From NCBI RefSeq assembly GCF_000224145.3, contig NC_020174.2:1967056-2031055 (forward strand): 64,000 bases of DNA, in the 5' to 3' direction. Below are positions 28,314-40,100 of the stretch, piece by piece; position 1 is the first letter of the stretch; the number at the start of each line of letters is the position of its first letter. The notes under the pieces are model-generated. The model had not been told where the DNA came from, searched no databases, and was given only the letters and a program-made list of their open reading frames with translations. Source of the stretch: Ciona intestinalis. Taxonomy: Eukaryota > Chordata > Ascidiacea > Phlebobranchia > Cionidae. The translations under genes were made by a program, and so were the position numbers.

Positions 28314-29607
28314 TATTACTTATTTAGTTGAATAAATTACTTTGTAACTTGTACTGACCTTTGTAACTTGCTTTTTTCTCAATATTAACTTCAAACCTGT
28401 GCAGTACCAACATTTTGGTTTCACTAAATAAAAAACACATTGCTAAGCTAAGTCCTATGCTATCTGCACATATGGTTTACAGCTGACACGTAAAATACGT
28501 TGCAGAATACGCCCATAGGTCACGTACAAACTGAACAGCATTACAGCTTTACTACTTCACACATAACGTGTCTTGGGGCGTAGACGGTGTAAGGCGAAAA
28601 CTAACTTTTAATATTAAGCGCTAACCGCTCGACACGCCTGTTAATCTCAATGCATTTAAACGACACGTTTTGTATTGAAAAGGACTCGTGCACAACGTAC
28701 TTCTAACAAAGGAAAATAGCTTTTTAATCCGGACATCCTATATAGGAGGAAAACTAAGTAATAATTGACCTTTACTGACGGCAATGACATTTACTGTAGA
28801 AGTTATAATTACTTATTCAACTCTCGGTTGGGCCTGGTAACGTACAATGATATAAAACTCAACGTACAATAATATGAATTACAGAGAATTCTATACTTTA
28901 ATACAGTGTTCATTCCCGAGTATTGGATACGCATAGACCATAGACCATACGACCATAATCTAAGCCGGTGGTAATCAAAATACGTAATGCCAAAAGACGT
29001 TCTTGAAACCTCTCTAGGATTAATTTGCGACATAACAATTTTTTAAACCTATAATTTTCAAAAAACTTAAAAATCATATGTTAAAACTCGTTTATAAATT
29101 ATTGTTAATTTAGCCACAAACTTTTTTATAAGTTCACAGCAAACTGTATAGTATAACGTACATATACTTTAAAAACGTTAAACAAAAACTCGACAAAATA
29201 ATTCTGCACGTCCTGTATACTCAAGTGCGCCATTATGAAATGTACAGCAAAACAAATATAAGCAAATCGTTCTATACCTTTGGGAACATTCGATTGCTGC
29301 AAACCTGTTCAATCAATGCACTTATAGAAATTACTGACCATTAGTTATGAATCGAAATATGAACAACCACGGAGATTAGATGAACCCATAAATCCCATTG
29401 ATTATAGGGATTTGTTTTACTAGTTCGCCATAATTACAATACTGTGCCGCTTACCCGTACGACCTGTTATTATTTGAACGACGGACGAAAGTAAATATTG
29501 CCAATACTGCAATGTAATTCGACTTTTTTGAAATTAAAATACAACAATTTAACATATTGCCTAATTTTATTTTAAAAGTTAGAAAAGCAATAATTTGAAA
29601 TCCTGTA

Positions 29608-29783
29608 ATAGGTTGGGGTAAGATGATTCATGTTTTTTTCTCTTTTATCGTTTAATTTGGTAGTAAACAAAAAATATTTACACAATTATATAACCGTTTA
29701 TACTCACAACTCTAAACGAGCGTTGTAAAACCGATTGAGAAATATTCTGTTGTAACGGTATCCATCTTACCCCACAGTACTAA
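29608..29783 (+). mobile_element. MITE copy, variant subfamily
   Basis: TAATAGGTTGGGGTAAGATG to CCATCTTACCCCACAGTAC. Confidence 0.75.
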
Positions 29784-30349
29784 CAACATTTCCAATACAA
29801 ACAAAATTAAAACATAAATTTATAACTAATTCAACTATCTGTCGGTGAAAAACAAAAACGACGGATACAGTTTGATACTTACATTAATTTTGATTTGCAC
29901 CTGTTAAACTAAATAATTACAACAAAATACCGCTGTTCATAATTTAGCTTTACAAATCAAACTAAAACAGGATGCCTGTATGACTGTCTATGTATCATTA
30001 CACCATCAGAGTTTAATCACATAAACTTTATAATGACTGCTGGTAAACCGTCGTTAATTAACTGGATTTCCAATTGTCTTTCAACAGATGGATTAAAAGC
30101 AATAAAAAGAAGGGCCTTGGGCTATATGGGATAAATTATTTAGTTACCGCGCTCACGGAGTCGATGCTGTTCGTTCGGTAGACGCCTGTTATCACAAAAT
30201 AATTAATTATTCACGTAATGATGCGATAGAAACTTGAATTTGATGTGAAGGCGTGCAATTGGGATTGTTAATTAAGCGTGTGTGTCGTATACATGTAAAG
30301 GTTGTTGGAATTAGAATTGACGCGTAAAATTTAATCCAGACACATTGCT

Positions 30350-30535
30350 GATGTTAAGATGGGATATTGTTTACACCCAAGTCTGATATTTCCTAATCGT
30401 ATTTTGAACAAATAACAGCGCTCTTTTAAAGTAGCAGAGCTACTGTTATATAATTCTGTAAACATTCTTTGTTTACTACCAAATGGGACGAGAAAATAAG
30501 ATGAAATGGCGTCCCATCTTCCCCCACTCTAGAAA
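30350..30535 (+). mobile_element. MITE copy, left end degraded
   Basis: 'tgttaagatgggatattgtt' to 'CCCATCTTCCCCCACTCTAG'. Confidence 0.7.
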
Positions 30536-31073
30536 ATATGCATACCATCTCAGTAGCTTAAACTGTGAATTTACTTTGGAGTTTTTACGGAAACGGTTTT
30601 TTAATGATCATGTTTAGGAATTCAAATGATCAGTTAATAAAACAGTAGGTTCTTACTTCTTAGTAATCATTTTAACCTCAATCAGTTGAATACAGTACTC
30701 AGTAATCTAATTCCCAAGAGAACCTGGTTTAACTCCCGTGTTAAAACCGCAAGCGCCTTTGTGTAAAAGGCAAGTGGATACATAATTTAACTTCCAGGCG
30801 CCGTTGGCAGCCAGTGGTCAAAACACAAATCTAAAACCGGGAAGCTACCAAAATTGCGCTCTGACTCAAATGTGGGCATTTTACAACCGCAGCGGGAGGT
30901 GACAACGAATTGGTCGCGTCAATACAAAGGTCGTTTGTGACCACATAATAACACACAACAGTCGTCTGAACGGTTTGTATTCATACTTCGCCATCTGTCT
31001 TTAATAATCTACCAAATCAAATCCGCGTGTACGTGTATAAGCGGTGCCAACGCGAAGAATGTATAATATAAAT

Positions 31074-31250
31074 ATATAGTAAGATATTACTTGTTTTTAT
31101 TCTCTTTTCACACTTTATTTGATAGTGAACCAAGAATATTTACATAATTTATAACTAAAGCACCTCGATTCTAAAAGAGCGTTGTTAATTGTTTAAAACA
31201 TGATCAGAAAGTATTAATTTATGTGGTAATGGTATCAATTTTGTTTATTG
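31074..31250 (+). mobile_element. Degraded MITE
   Basis: Retains 'tatagtaagatattac', 'ctaaaagagcgttgttaatt' and the 'gtttaaaacatgatcag' block. Confidence 0.5.
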
Positions 31251-32095
31251 CGTGACAGAACATAATAATTGTAATCATAAGTTTACAAAACAAAAAAAAG
31301 TATACACCTGCACTTATATAGCACTTTTATTGCATTCATATGTCAATATGACTAAAGGCAACTGACTTTTATGATGCTATGAAGATATAACACAGAAAAC
31401 TATAAATCTAAAGCCCTGGTATACTTAGCACTGCTTTCTTTTCTACGACCTTTACTAGAGAGTTGGGAAATTTAAATGCACAAAAAGACAATGCATTTGG
31501 TCCCCATATCAATTATTTAAACCTTTACCAGCTTTTTCATCTGACACACTGCACTTTATAGAAGCAGAAAATCCAGTTAACCTGCTGTTAATAACGATGT
31601 ATGATAATTACAGTGAGTATTTTATGATACATTAGTGCATATAGCTGCATTTACTGTGATATTTTGTACTGGTATTTATCAACAAAAGCAAAACAATGGA
31701 AAACCTCATACAGACTATTGTTTGAAATCTAAAATAACAAACAGGTCTAAACAATTGTATTATGAGATACATAGGGAACAGTCCAGCTGCTATATTTAAG
31801 GCAAAAATTGGGTTCAGAACAGATATATTGACCGGCAATTAAGAAAAGTCAGAATTACTAGACAGGATACGAATTAACTTTAGCTGCTAATTAGTTTGCT
31901 TCTCTTTATTGATTTAATAGTCAAGTACTTAACGGTAAACGTTCAATGTGCATAATATGGTTAGAAAGTTTAACAGGGCAAATATTTTAAGTTGTATTCC
32001 CTACAGTAATATATTTGAACTAGACTGTACTGAAACTCTGAATATAGTAGAACTATATAGCTGCTGTTATAAACTGGACGAAGAATACAGTTACT

Positions 32096-35000
32096 ATGAG
32101 TCAGGACCTGGATACACACGATTCTACACTTGTGTTGTCTCGCAGCATTTTCAACGCATTTGCACCTCACGCCGAAGTGGAAGGAAAGCAAGTAAATGGA
32201 TTTTGTGTTTCGCGCTGATCACTGAAGCGAAGATATGTGCTTAATCAGCCGGAAACGATTTAATAACATGTCCCCAATATTACGTTATCAACTGATTATG
32301 TACCATTTTCAATATGGATAATAGATACATTAGTTGCTACTTGCTAATGGGTTCCATGATTAGTATTTTGTACGAATTAGGAAGCAAATCCATATTATAT
32401 ATATATGTAGCAAAGGAAATTCGTCGAACCGCTATTTTATGTCTTGAACAGTACAGTTTGTTTCGACGGGGTTATTCAAAATCGTTTTAGATGTTCGCTT
32501 TGTATACCAATAGTGTATTATGGCACTATAGTACTGTGAGATAAGATGGGATACATTTAGCACATAATATCCTATATTTCCTAATCTATTTTTATCAATC
32601 AACTACGCCCTTTCATTATCGTGACGCTACGATTTTGAAAACCTTTAAACATTCTTTGTTTTCTACCAAATGGGACAAGAAAGGGGAATGAAAACATGTA
32701 CCATTGTACCCTACCTACTATATGACTGTATTCACTCCCATACACCGTTGTTACGACTCCCATACACCGTTGTTATTTGTTTAAAACATCATTAGGATAT
32801 TTGGATATTATGTGGTAAAGGGGTTCCGTCTTACCCTACAGCACTATATAGTATACCTGTATCAGGGTTACATGATTAAACGCTGTTTCCAGGAAGACTG
32901 CTTACGTGGGTGGGAAACTTGTTCCGATATCCACACAGATGAACTTGAATCAATTTGCGATGGAGAAAAGGCTTATTGGTAATATTCTATTGTACAGTAG
33001 GGTGGAGAAACACGGGACAGCTTTAGCACCTAATATCCAAATATACTGATCGTGTTTTTTAACAACGTTATATTGCAGTCGTGTGGATGGGGTTTAATAA
33101 TTCTTTGAATGTTCGTTTAGTTACCAGTCATAAAAATACATTCCCAAATTTTGTGGTGTTTTAACATAGTCACGAAACATTTTGGTTAACCTAAATTAAC
33201 ATATTGTTGTAGCACTCTGCTTTTAAACGATGCCACAATCACTGAATTCAAATTACAAAACCCGGATTTTGTTGGAAGACCAACTTCAGCTGCCGTCTCA
33301 GTTCATAGAATGCGGAAGAAACCAATCGCTACAAGTCCAAGTTCAATGTGTCTTCGAAAAACCAAGTTAGTTATTTGTTAGTTTATCAAGCTATAGCATA
33401 GTTTTACCGCAATGTTTGTTTAACTTAGCGTTTTGTAAAATAAACACATCCGTTTCTAACGTTTAAACTTGGCATTTGCCCCAAACTAGTGGTCACCTAT
33501 AGGTTGTTCACACTGTCGTACATGCATTACAAAAAAAACAAAAAAAATAATTACTTATAAAGTTGCATACGTTGTAATTTGTAAGCGGGCACGAGGTGTT
33601 TGAACAGAATACCTGTGTTATAACGACTGTCTTTTTACCACCATACAAAGATAAAGAGCAAGCGAAACATTCATTCATTCATTCTCACATTTAGCATTGG
33701 CGTAAGAATTATTATTATATAATGGCGACAGAATTTTTTGTTAAAGGTAAAATATTCACTCCAATTTACCAGGAGTTCACGTTGTATTGCGAGCACACCG
33801 AACCTCAGTTCCATCTCATCACGTCGCACACCAGCTGACGGTAGCTTAACAGCGCCACCGAGCGGTAGAACAGGCATGGGGAGCAAACGTAACCACCGAG
33901 CGCAATCTGATCCTTCTTTGCGATACGTGTCCAAGTTTCCAATGCTATTTCATGGACTTAAAGATATTTCTTACAAATTCCAACACTTTCAACATCATCA
34001 ACAGCACATTGAAAGCTACAGGTCTGTAAAGTACTGTAGTAGGGTATAGGGTAATATGGGACACTCTCTTTCTCGTCTCATTAACAGCCACTGCTCCGAC
34101 CCAGTTGTCACTAATGCGTTGTGTAAATTGTCAAATGCCAGCTATACAAAAAACTAATCATCCACAAACTTACATACGTGGTAACTCGTAAGCTGGCACG
34201 AGGTGTATGAAATGCAACACCTAGTATAACGACTGGAGTTTTCAAGCCACGCGAAAACGAAACAGGTTACACGCATTCATTACTTAATAACACATATACA
34301 ATTGCAGGAGTTCTTACACTTATATATTGATCCGTAACTTCCGAGAGTTGCGTGCAAGTGGTCTCGCTGGTGTTAAACTACACGCTGCACTCAGACTCAA
34401 GTTATGCAGCACCAGCAGCAAAAAGTATACTGAGGATATATGCAGGGTAAGATGAAACGTAATATTTTTGTTTTTTTTTATTTTTTCGAATACGGTAACG
34501 AACAACTTTAGTGAAAAATAACAATAAAATATGAAACAATGTTCATAAACGCCGTGTACGAAACCCTGTGTATATGTTTAGTTTAAATACTCACTGTTAG
34601 ATTTAGTAGGTTGGGGTAAGATGGCCTATGTTTCAGTCTCATTTGTCGTCCCATTTGGTAGTACACAAAGAGTATAGTACTGTGGGGCAGGATAGGACAT
34701 AGGATACCGTTAGCAGTTTAGTTTCATAATTCCTGAAGTTTTTTTTACAATCAACAACGTTCTTCGAGTCGTGGGGATGCGGTTATATATTTCTGTAAAT
34801 ATTTTTTTTTACTACTAAATTGGACGAGAAGGAAAGTGAAAACAAGTTACATCTTACCCCACCCTACTAAAGAATGATGTAACCATATCCTCACGACTCT
34901 AATTGAGCGTTGTTATTTGTTAAAATCACGATTACCAATAAATATTAAATATTATGTGCTAACGGTTTTCATCTTACCCGACTTACTGTATGCTTATAAT

Positions 35001-36541
35001 GTCCTATACGTTAGGGGTTGCTTCACACGCATCGAGATTGCCACCACCACGCCCCTAAATGTTCAGCACCACCTAAAAAGACAGCAGTTACACCACCACC
35101 CGTAGTTTACTACAGTGAGAATTGTCCAATTGGTCCAGTGCTTTATAATCGAACTGGAAGTGGTAAATCCACATCGAGTAAAGGAAGCGACGTTTTACTT
35201 TCAACCGGTAAGTGAAATATAAGTGCGTACAATATAAAATAAATTTGTCATCACATATATATGGGTCACAGTATAAAACACTTTTTACTTGATGTCTTGA
35301 GCAGCTGGTAATATGCAGTCTCCACGGTATTAAAAAACACTTTAAAACGACAATTTCTAAACCCAAACATAGCTACTAACCAAGAGCACTCAGATTATAA
35401 CCAGCACTACATTTTGCATTCGGCAAACCTAACTTTCTGTGGCTTAAAAACATTTTTTTGGGACTTAAAACTATGAATAAATATTACTTTTTTATCTACG
35501 CGTAACAACGATAGTCGTTACAACACTGGTGTTCTGTTTCGTTCACATCGTTTCATACAACTGTGCCGGGGATATGTCATAACACGCTCGTCTCCAAGAT
35601 GAAACGTTTTTTTTTATAGTGAACCCTTCAGCAATATGTGGGGGGTGCATGAATGTACCCAAGTCAACCATGGAGGTAAATAACCCGATGGTTATTAAGT
35701 CAAGTCAACAACGACCGTTTGGTGAACAGGAGACTGCTGGATATAAAGTAAGAGCTTATTTATGTGTGTCGTATGGACGAATGAATGTAACTTGTTTTAT
35801 CCTCTCGCCCGAAAACGACAGTCGTTATAACACGGGTGTTCTGTTTCATACACCTCGGTGTTCTGTTTCATACATGTTTTGTTTCGTTCATACACTTTTT
35901 CTGGGTAAGAGACAGGCGGACTAACTACTTTGCTATGGTGTCGGACAAATAATCGCTCAATTTGGGGCAAATGAAGCCATTATCTTTTTCGCTAGGGTCA
36001 CAAAGCTTTGGCGAAAAGTCCGAAACCGTGGAAACCTCAGAGTTCCGAGTTCACTGGTAAACGAAAAACAAACCAATCAAATCAAATGTCGATGGTTGTT
36101 GGGTCAAGGTATGGTGTATATAGTAGGGTGGGGTAAGATGGGACATATTTTCGTTCTTTTTTGTCGTCCTATTTGGTAGTAAACAAAGACTATTTACAGT
36201 TTATATAACCGTAGCACAGGCACTTTAAAAGTGGGTTGATAATTGTTAAATATGCAAATGCAATCAGGAAGCGTGGGATTGCGGTGCTAACAGTTGCACA
36301 TTTTAAAAGGCTTGTATAGTGTATACCGCAATAGACAGAGACTAATCGATATCCTAACAACACATTTGCTATCAGTGCATTCGGTGGAAGTAAACAAGGT
36401 GGAATTCGTAAAATGTCTCCTTTGGGAAGAGTCCCTGTTGCTATAAGAAGATCTTCACCATCAATAAGAGGGAAGAGAGATCCATCAGGAACAGCGGTGG
36501 AAGGAGGTAACTATGACGTCATAATAATTAGTGTGACGTAA
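32096..36541 (+). CDS. Gene B: unrecognised basic Ser/Pro-rich protein, 440 aa
   Basis: Nine exons join in phase: 32096-32191, 32893-32978, 33213-33365, 33773-34021, 34308-34446, 35015-35207, 35620-35747, 35996-36108 and 36376-36541 (stop TAA at 36539). AATAAA follows at 36552. The protein starts MSQDLDTHDSTLVLSRSIFN. It has an acidic, cysteine-containing N-terminal part (CLRGWETCSDIHTDELESIC), then a long basic Ser/Pro-rich part with ASTPNLSSISSRRTPADGS, a His/Gln cluster (FQHFQHHQQHIESYR), PPKKTAVTPPPVVYYSENC and RRSSPSIRGKRDPSG near the end. No signal peptide, membrane segment or known domain is seen. It is convergent with the downstream villin-like gene, with about 600 bp between their stop codons. 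A donor at the last GGAG|GTAACT could give an alternative C-terminus. Confidence 0.7.
32525..32715 (+). mobile_element. MITE copy in gene B intron 1
   Basis: ACTATAGTACTGTGAGATAA to TACCCTACCTACTATA. Confidence 0.75.
32757..32848 (+). mobile_element. MITE right-hand fragment
   Basis: 'ccgttgttatttgtttaaaa' to 'CGTCTTACCCTACAGCAC'. Confidence 0.6.
32995..33130 (+). mobile_element. MITE left-hand fragment in gene B intron 2
   Basis: ACAGTAGGGTGGAGAAACAC, then 'cctaatatccaaatatactg'. The right end is lost. Confidence 0.65.
33535..33685 (+). mobile_element. SINE 3' half with (ATTC)n tail
   Basis: 'gcgggcacgaggtgtttgaa', 'gttataacgactgtc' and a terminal 'cattcattcattcattc'. It lies in gene B intron 3. 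Confidence 0.7.
34037..34290 (+). mobile_element. MITE left fragment joined to a SINE
   Basis: 34037-34084 is a MITE left end (GTAGTAGGGTATAGGG). It passes directly into SINE sequence from 'ccactgctccgacccagttg' through 'gctggcacgaggtgtatgaa'. The SINE ends about 20 bases before the acceptor of gene B exon 5. Confidence 0.65.
34604..34992 (+). mobile_element. MITE interrupted by a second MITE (nested insertion)
   Basis: The outer element begins TAGTAGGTTGGGGTAAGATG at 34604, runs to 'gtacacaaagag' at about 34673, and resumes at about 34870 with 'aagaatgatgtaacc' to the end 'ttttcatcttacccgac'. The inner element, about 34675-34869, has its own two ends (TATAGTACTGTGGGGCAGG / CTTACCCCACCCTACTA). 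Confidence 0.75.
35775..35925 (-). mobile_element. SINE fragment
   Basis: 'gaatgaatgtaacttgtttt' and 'gacagtcgttataacacggg' on the plus strand are the reversed 3' half of the SINE. Confidence 0.6.
36118..36330 (+). mobile_element. MITE, right end degraded
   Basis: TATAGTAGGGTGGGGTAAGA at the left. The right end is hard to place. It lies in the last intron of gene B. Confidence 0.65.
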
Positions 36542-37143
36542 CACACGTGTAAATAAATTGAAATGGTGAATACCCCAGCATAGTTCGTACCCGAGAGGAT
36601 ATGGATTCGAGACTTACTGCTACTACCAGTTGGCACGTATGTGTCTTTCTAAAAGATATTTAACCGCAATTGCTTAAACCCTTATGGGGTCTCTTAATTA
36701 TCCGACATATTGCAATAAAAACAACATTAAACAATAGTCACCCAAAATGTTACATATGCAGTAGGTTAGAGCACGGGTCCCTTTAAATTTTAGGGACCCA
36801 TGCGGTAACTTTTAAGCGAATACTAGGTATATTAACAATCCTATTATAACAACTGTCGTTGTTCCATTACACAAAGATAAAACAATTTTCATAAATCATT
36901 TGCAATATTTGTTTTTTTAGTGAAATACCTTTCAATTGCTATGGCAACACACACTGTAACGTCACCATATTATCGTAGTAACGAAGGACAAGACGATAGT
37001 GTTTCTATGTTATAAAGATACCACAATTTCTCATGTTCTTATTTATTGTTTATTTCAAGTTACTAATTTCTTATATTTATATAATATTTTTTTATTTTAA
37101 GCTGGTGGTAGCATTTACATTGCGTTATATTGCTATTTTGTTG
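36542..37143. other. Convergent intergenic spacer
   Basis: Between the stop of gene B (+) and the stop of the villin-like gene (-). It holds AATAAA at 36552 (+), a diverged SINE at about 36580-36900 (+) and TTTATT motifs near 37042 that would be AATAAA on the minus strand. Confidence 0.55.
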
Positions 37144-40100
37144 CTAAAATAAATTGAATTTCTTTTTCAAATCATTTCGATACCATTCACTTAGTTTCGA
37201 GAATTCTTCTCGTGTCATCCGGAATGTTTGAGCAAAATCTCTTTCAGAAAGATATCTCTGGTAAAAATATTTAGAAAACACGATGATAAAAATGTTGGAT
37301 TCTTTTATTTAAAATGTAGGCCTCGAAATACAAAAATAAACCTAAAGAGATTGCTAAAGAGCTGCCTAATTGTAATCGAGTTAATTTAAACAATGAGTGG
37401 ATTTTATACAATATGCAATCTGGGATAAAGAAATGTGTGACGTAGTACACCACTTGATTTTTAGACCACAGTTTGCTGATTACCCTACCACCCAGGGTGC
37501 TACATCCTCTAAGTTATCAATAGTTTTATTATTGCCCCTTAAGCTTTTTGCCCAATAGATGCATCAAACACCATCAGTGACAGACATTATATATCTTTTG
37601 GTTACTATAGAAGCACCTAACCAAGCCATGACTTAAATATTTAACAATGGGAGACTAAAATTTCTAACAAAAAATATGTTACCTCTTTTTTTGTTGGGTC
37701 CACACCTTGAGGACATGATGTAGATAATTGTTGAATTGAATAAACAGGCAACCCATATTCGTTGTCCAACAATCTTTTCACATGAGCTGGTGTTAGTCTC
37801 TCTTCTACATTATTCTGTTTTTAACATGTATGTTTTTTATATTTAGTTTTTCGACTGAAAAATGCTCAAGTGACATTTAATTTAATACTTAGAATTAAAT
37901 AACACTGGCAAAACTAATACAAAACGTATATAATATTTTTTTGTCCACCCAATTTCCAAAGCTACGTTTTACCAAGCTCCAAGTATACTATGGATCAAAA
38001 CAATTTTTCGTTTCAACAGTCAAAAGGTGGTATTAACCTAAGCCTTTTTTCACTTACTTTTGGTTGTTCATCCTCCCAGTTTGGAATAAAGCGAGTAAAT
38101 ATGTTTGGTTCACTCCCTTCTTTTACAAGTAGAACAGCAGTTTTCATATCTCCCCTGTTATAACTTCTTTGTAAATAACGGAAAGCTATTGGGAAGCTGC
38201 GTTGAGCCAACTCTGAATCTACTTTCGATCCAAGCCAAATATAAACCTACAGAATTACCATGAACCAATGTTAACAATTCTGAACATATAAATTTAATCA
38301 AACTTATGAAACACAATGTCAACAATCACGAATATATAAATTTAGTTAGGGTTATTCCTGGTGCTCAGTGGTTAGGCTTTGAAGTTGTAATCAAAGGATA
38401 CCAAGTTCGATTGACAATGATCTGCGCAAGTGCTCTTGGATGGGAAAACACTTACTATAAATTGTGTTGGCCTGCCTAAGTTACAGGTCCCATGAAAAGG
38501 AAATCTTACACTGTAGGATCTCACATGAAGAAAAGAACTAGATTTTTTTGAAAAACCTATTTCTTATATCAAGGTTTTAGCACTTAAATCAGTTCAAACA
38601 AGGTAACAATACGTTATTGCTATTAAATTATTTTATCTTGGTATATATTGACAAAGATATTTACCTCATCATAAATATCAATCAAAACAATATCTTCAGA
38701 ATGTAAATCATGTCTTGATATATTATACATTTCCTTGAAATAATACTTTCCATTGTTTTCATAATAATAAAACGTAACAGCTTCTCTAACTGTATCAGGA
38801 TCCTAAGAAAATAAATATTGGATTATTAGAAAATAACAAAATATGTCACAAGTAGAAAAAAATTGATACAATTGAAATTTTTAAAACACTTTTTTAAAAA
38901 GTTGATTTGAGAAAATCTCACAGTTTTGGTTTGTTTATTTAATTTATCATTGTTTTGTCTGGTGCTGTGGCTCAATGGTTAGATTCTTACATTGTAACTA
39001 AATGATACCAGGTTTAATTTTTGACACTATACTGATGGTGTTGGCATATGTGTCCTTAGGCATATAGCATATGTAAAATATGTACACATTCTTTATAACC
39101 TTTGGTACAATCTTGTTTGAATATTCCTTCCTTCCACCCAAAGCTGCAAAGAATTCATCAACCTCATTCCCTTCTTCTAACACCCATAGAGGTCTAAATG
39201 ATCAATAAAGCTTACAGTGACAATTTCTACCATGGAACAGATGATAAAATCATAAAAAGCTTGTTGTTTTGACACTTTATACCACGTAACAGACTAAAAG
39301 GCAAAAAAGCTTGTTCATTGACAACATGAAAAATAAAAACTGTAATTAATTCTGGGAATCTAACCCTGACTTTTTGTGGTTATAGAGTAGAATTAGTTTG
39401 TGTAAATAAACATAGTCAGGATCCAGTGCTACGAAATACGTAACAGACAAAATTCAAGTCCAGAAAAATATAAAGAGAAAGTTATTACTTGTTTCCCAGC
39501 ATGTTATTTGCCATAATGTGTCCCATGTCTCTCTGATCACCTATACATCCTTTACCACACCATAGAAACACAGTGTTTGGTGTGGTACATATGTATGGGT
39601 AGTTGCAATTCAATGAGCTTGAACTAGATCAAAAATATTTGAGATAATTTTAATAAACCCAATATATAAAACTTAATTTAAAATCTATGTTCTTGGGCAA
39701 GACAGGATTAATGCTCCAACCATATCGTCACTTACGGTGTGTTTAAACTGAACAACCATATAAACACCAAAATAATTAAACTATGAACAAAGTTGCATAT
39801 TTTATTGATACCTGTTTTATAATTATGTAAAGATAAATAAATGATATGAATGGTAAATTAATATATATGTATATTAAAAGCCGTATTTGATTCCAAAACA
39901 TCAACCATTAAAATTAGGAAACAATATTACTAAAACTTGACAAACCTGCATCTGACTTGAATAGCTTTAGTGTTGTATATATTTGAACCTCTTACAACGT
40001 ACAACGTAACCCCAGGTACTTTGTCAGGGTTAGGGGCGGGTGGGTTTTCTTGATTTGATGACTTGGGGTCACTTCCCTGTTGTGTTGTTTAGATTTTAAT

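Larger units (their letters stand above)
24202..32095. other. Upstream region of gene X and intergenic DNA
   Basis: Holds the second gap and duplicated block (24703-26479). A GC-richer stretch at 27180-27420 has a CACGTG and a TGACGTCA, a possible promoter region. Five MITE copies or remnants follow. Open frames in this stretch are short and lack coherent splice sites. Gene B begins at 32096. Confidence 0.45.

Noticed and set aside
35996..36072. Donor at ACTG|GTAAAC ending gene B exon 8
   Set aside because: Using it puts the next exon out of frame with an early stop. The donor at 36108 keeps a long coherent frame through the last exon.
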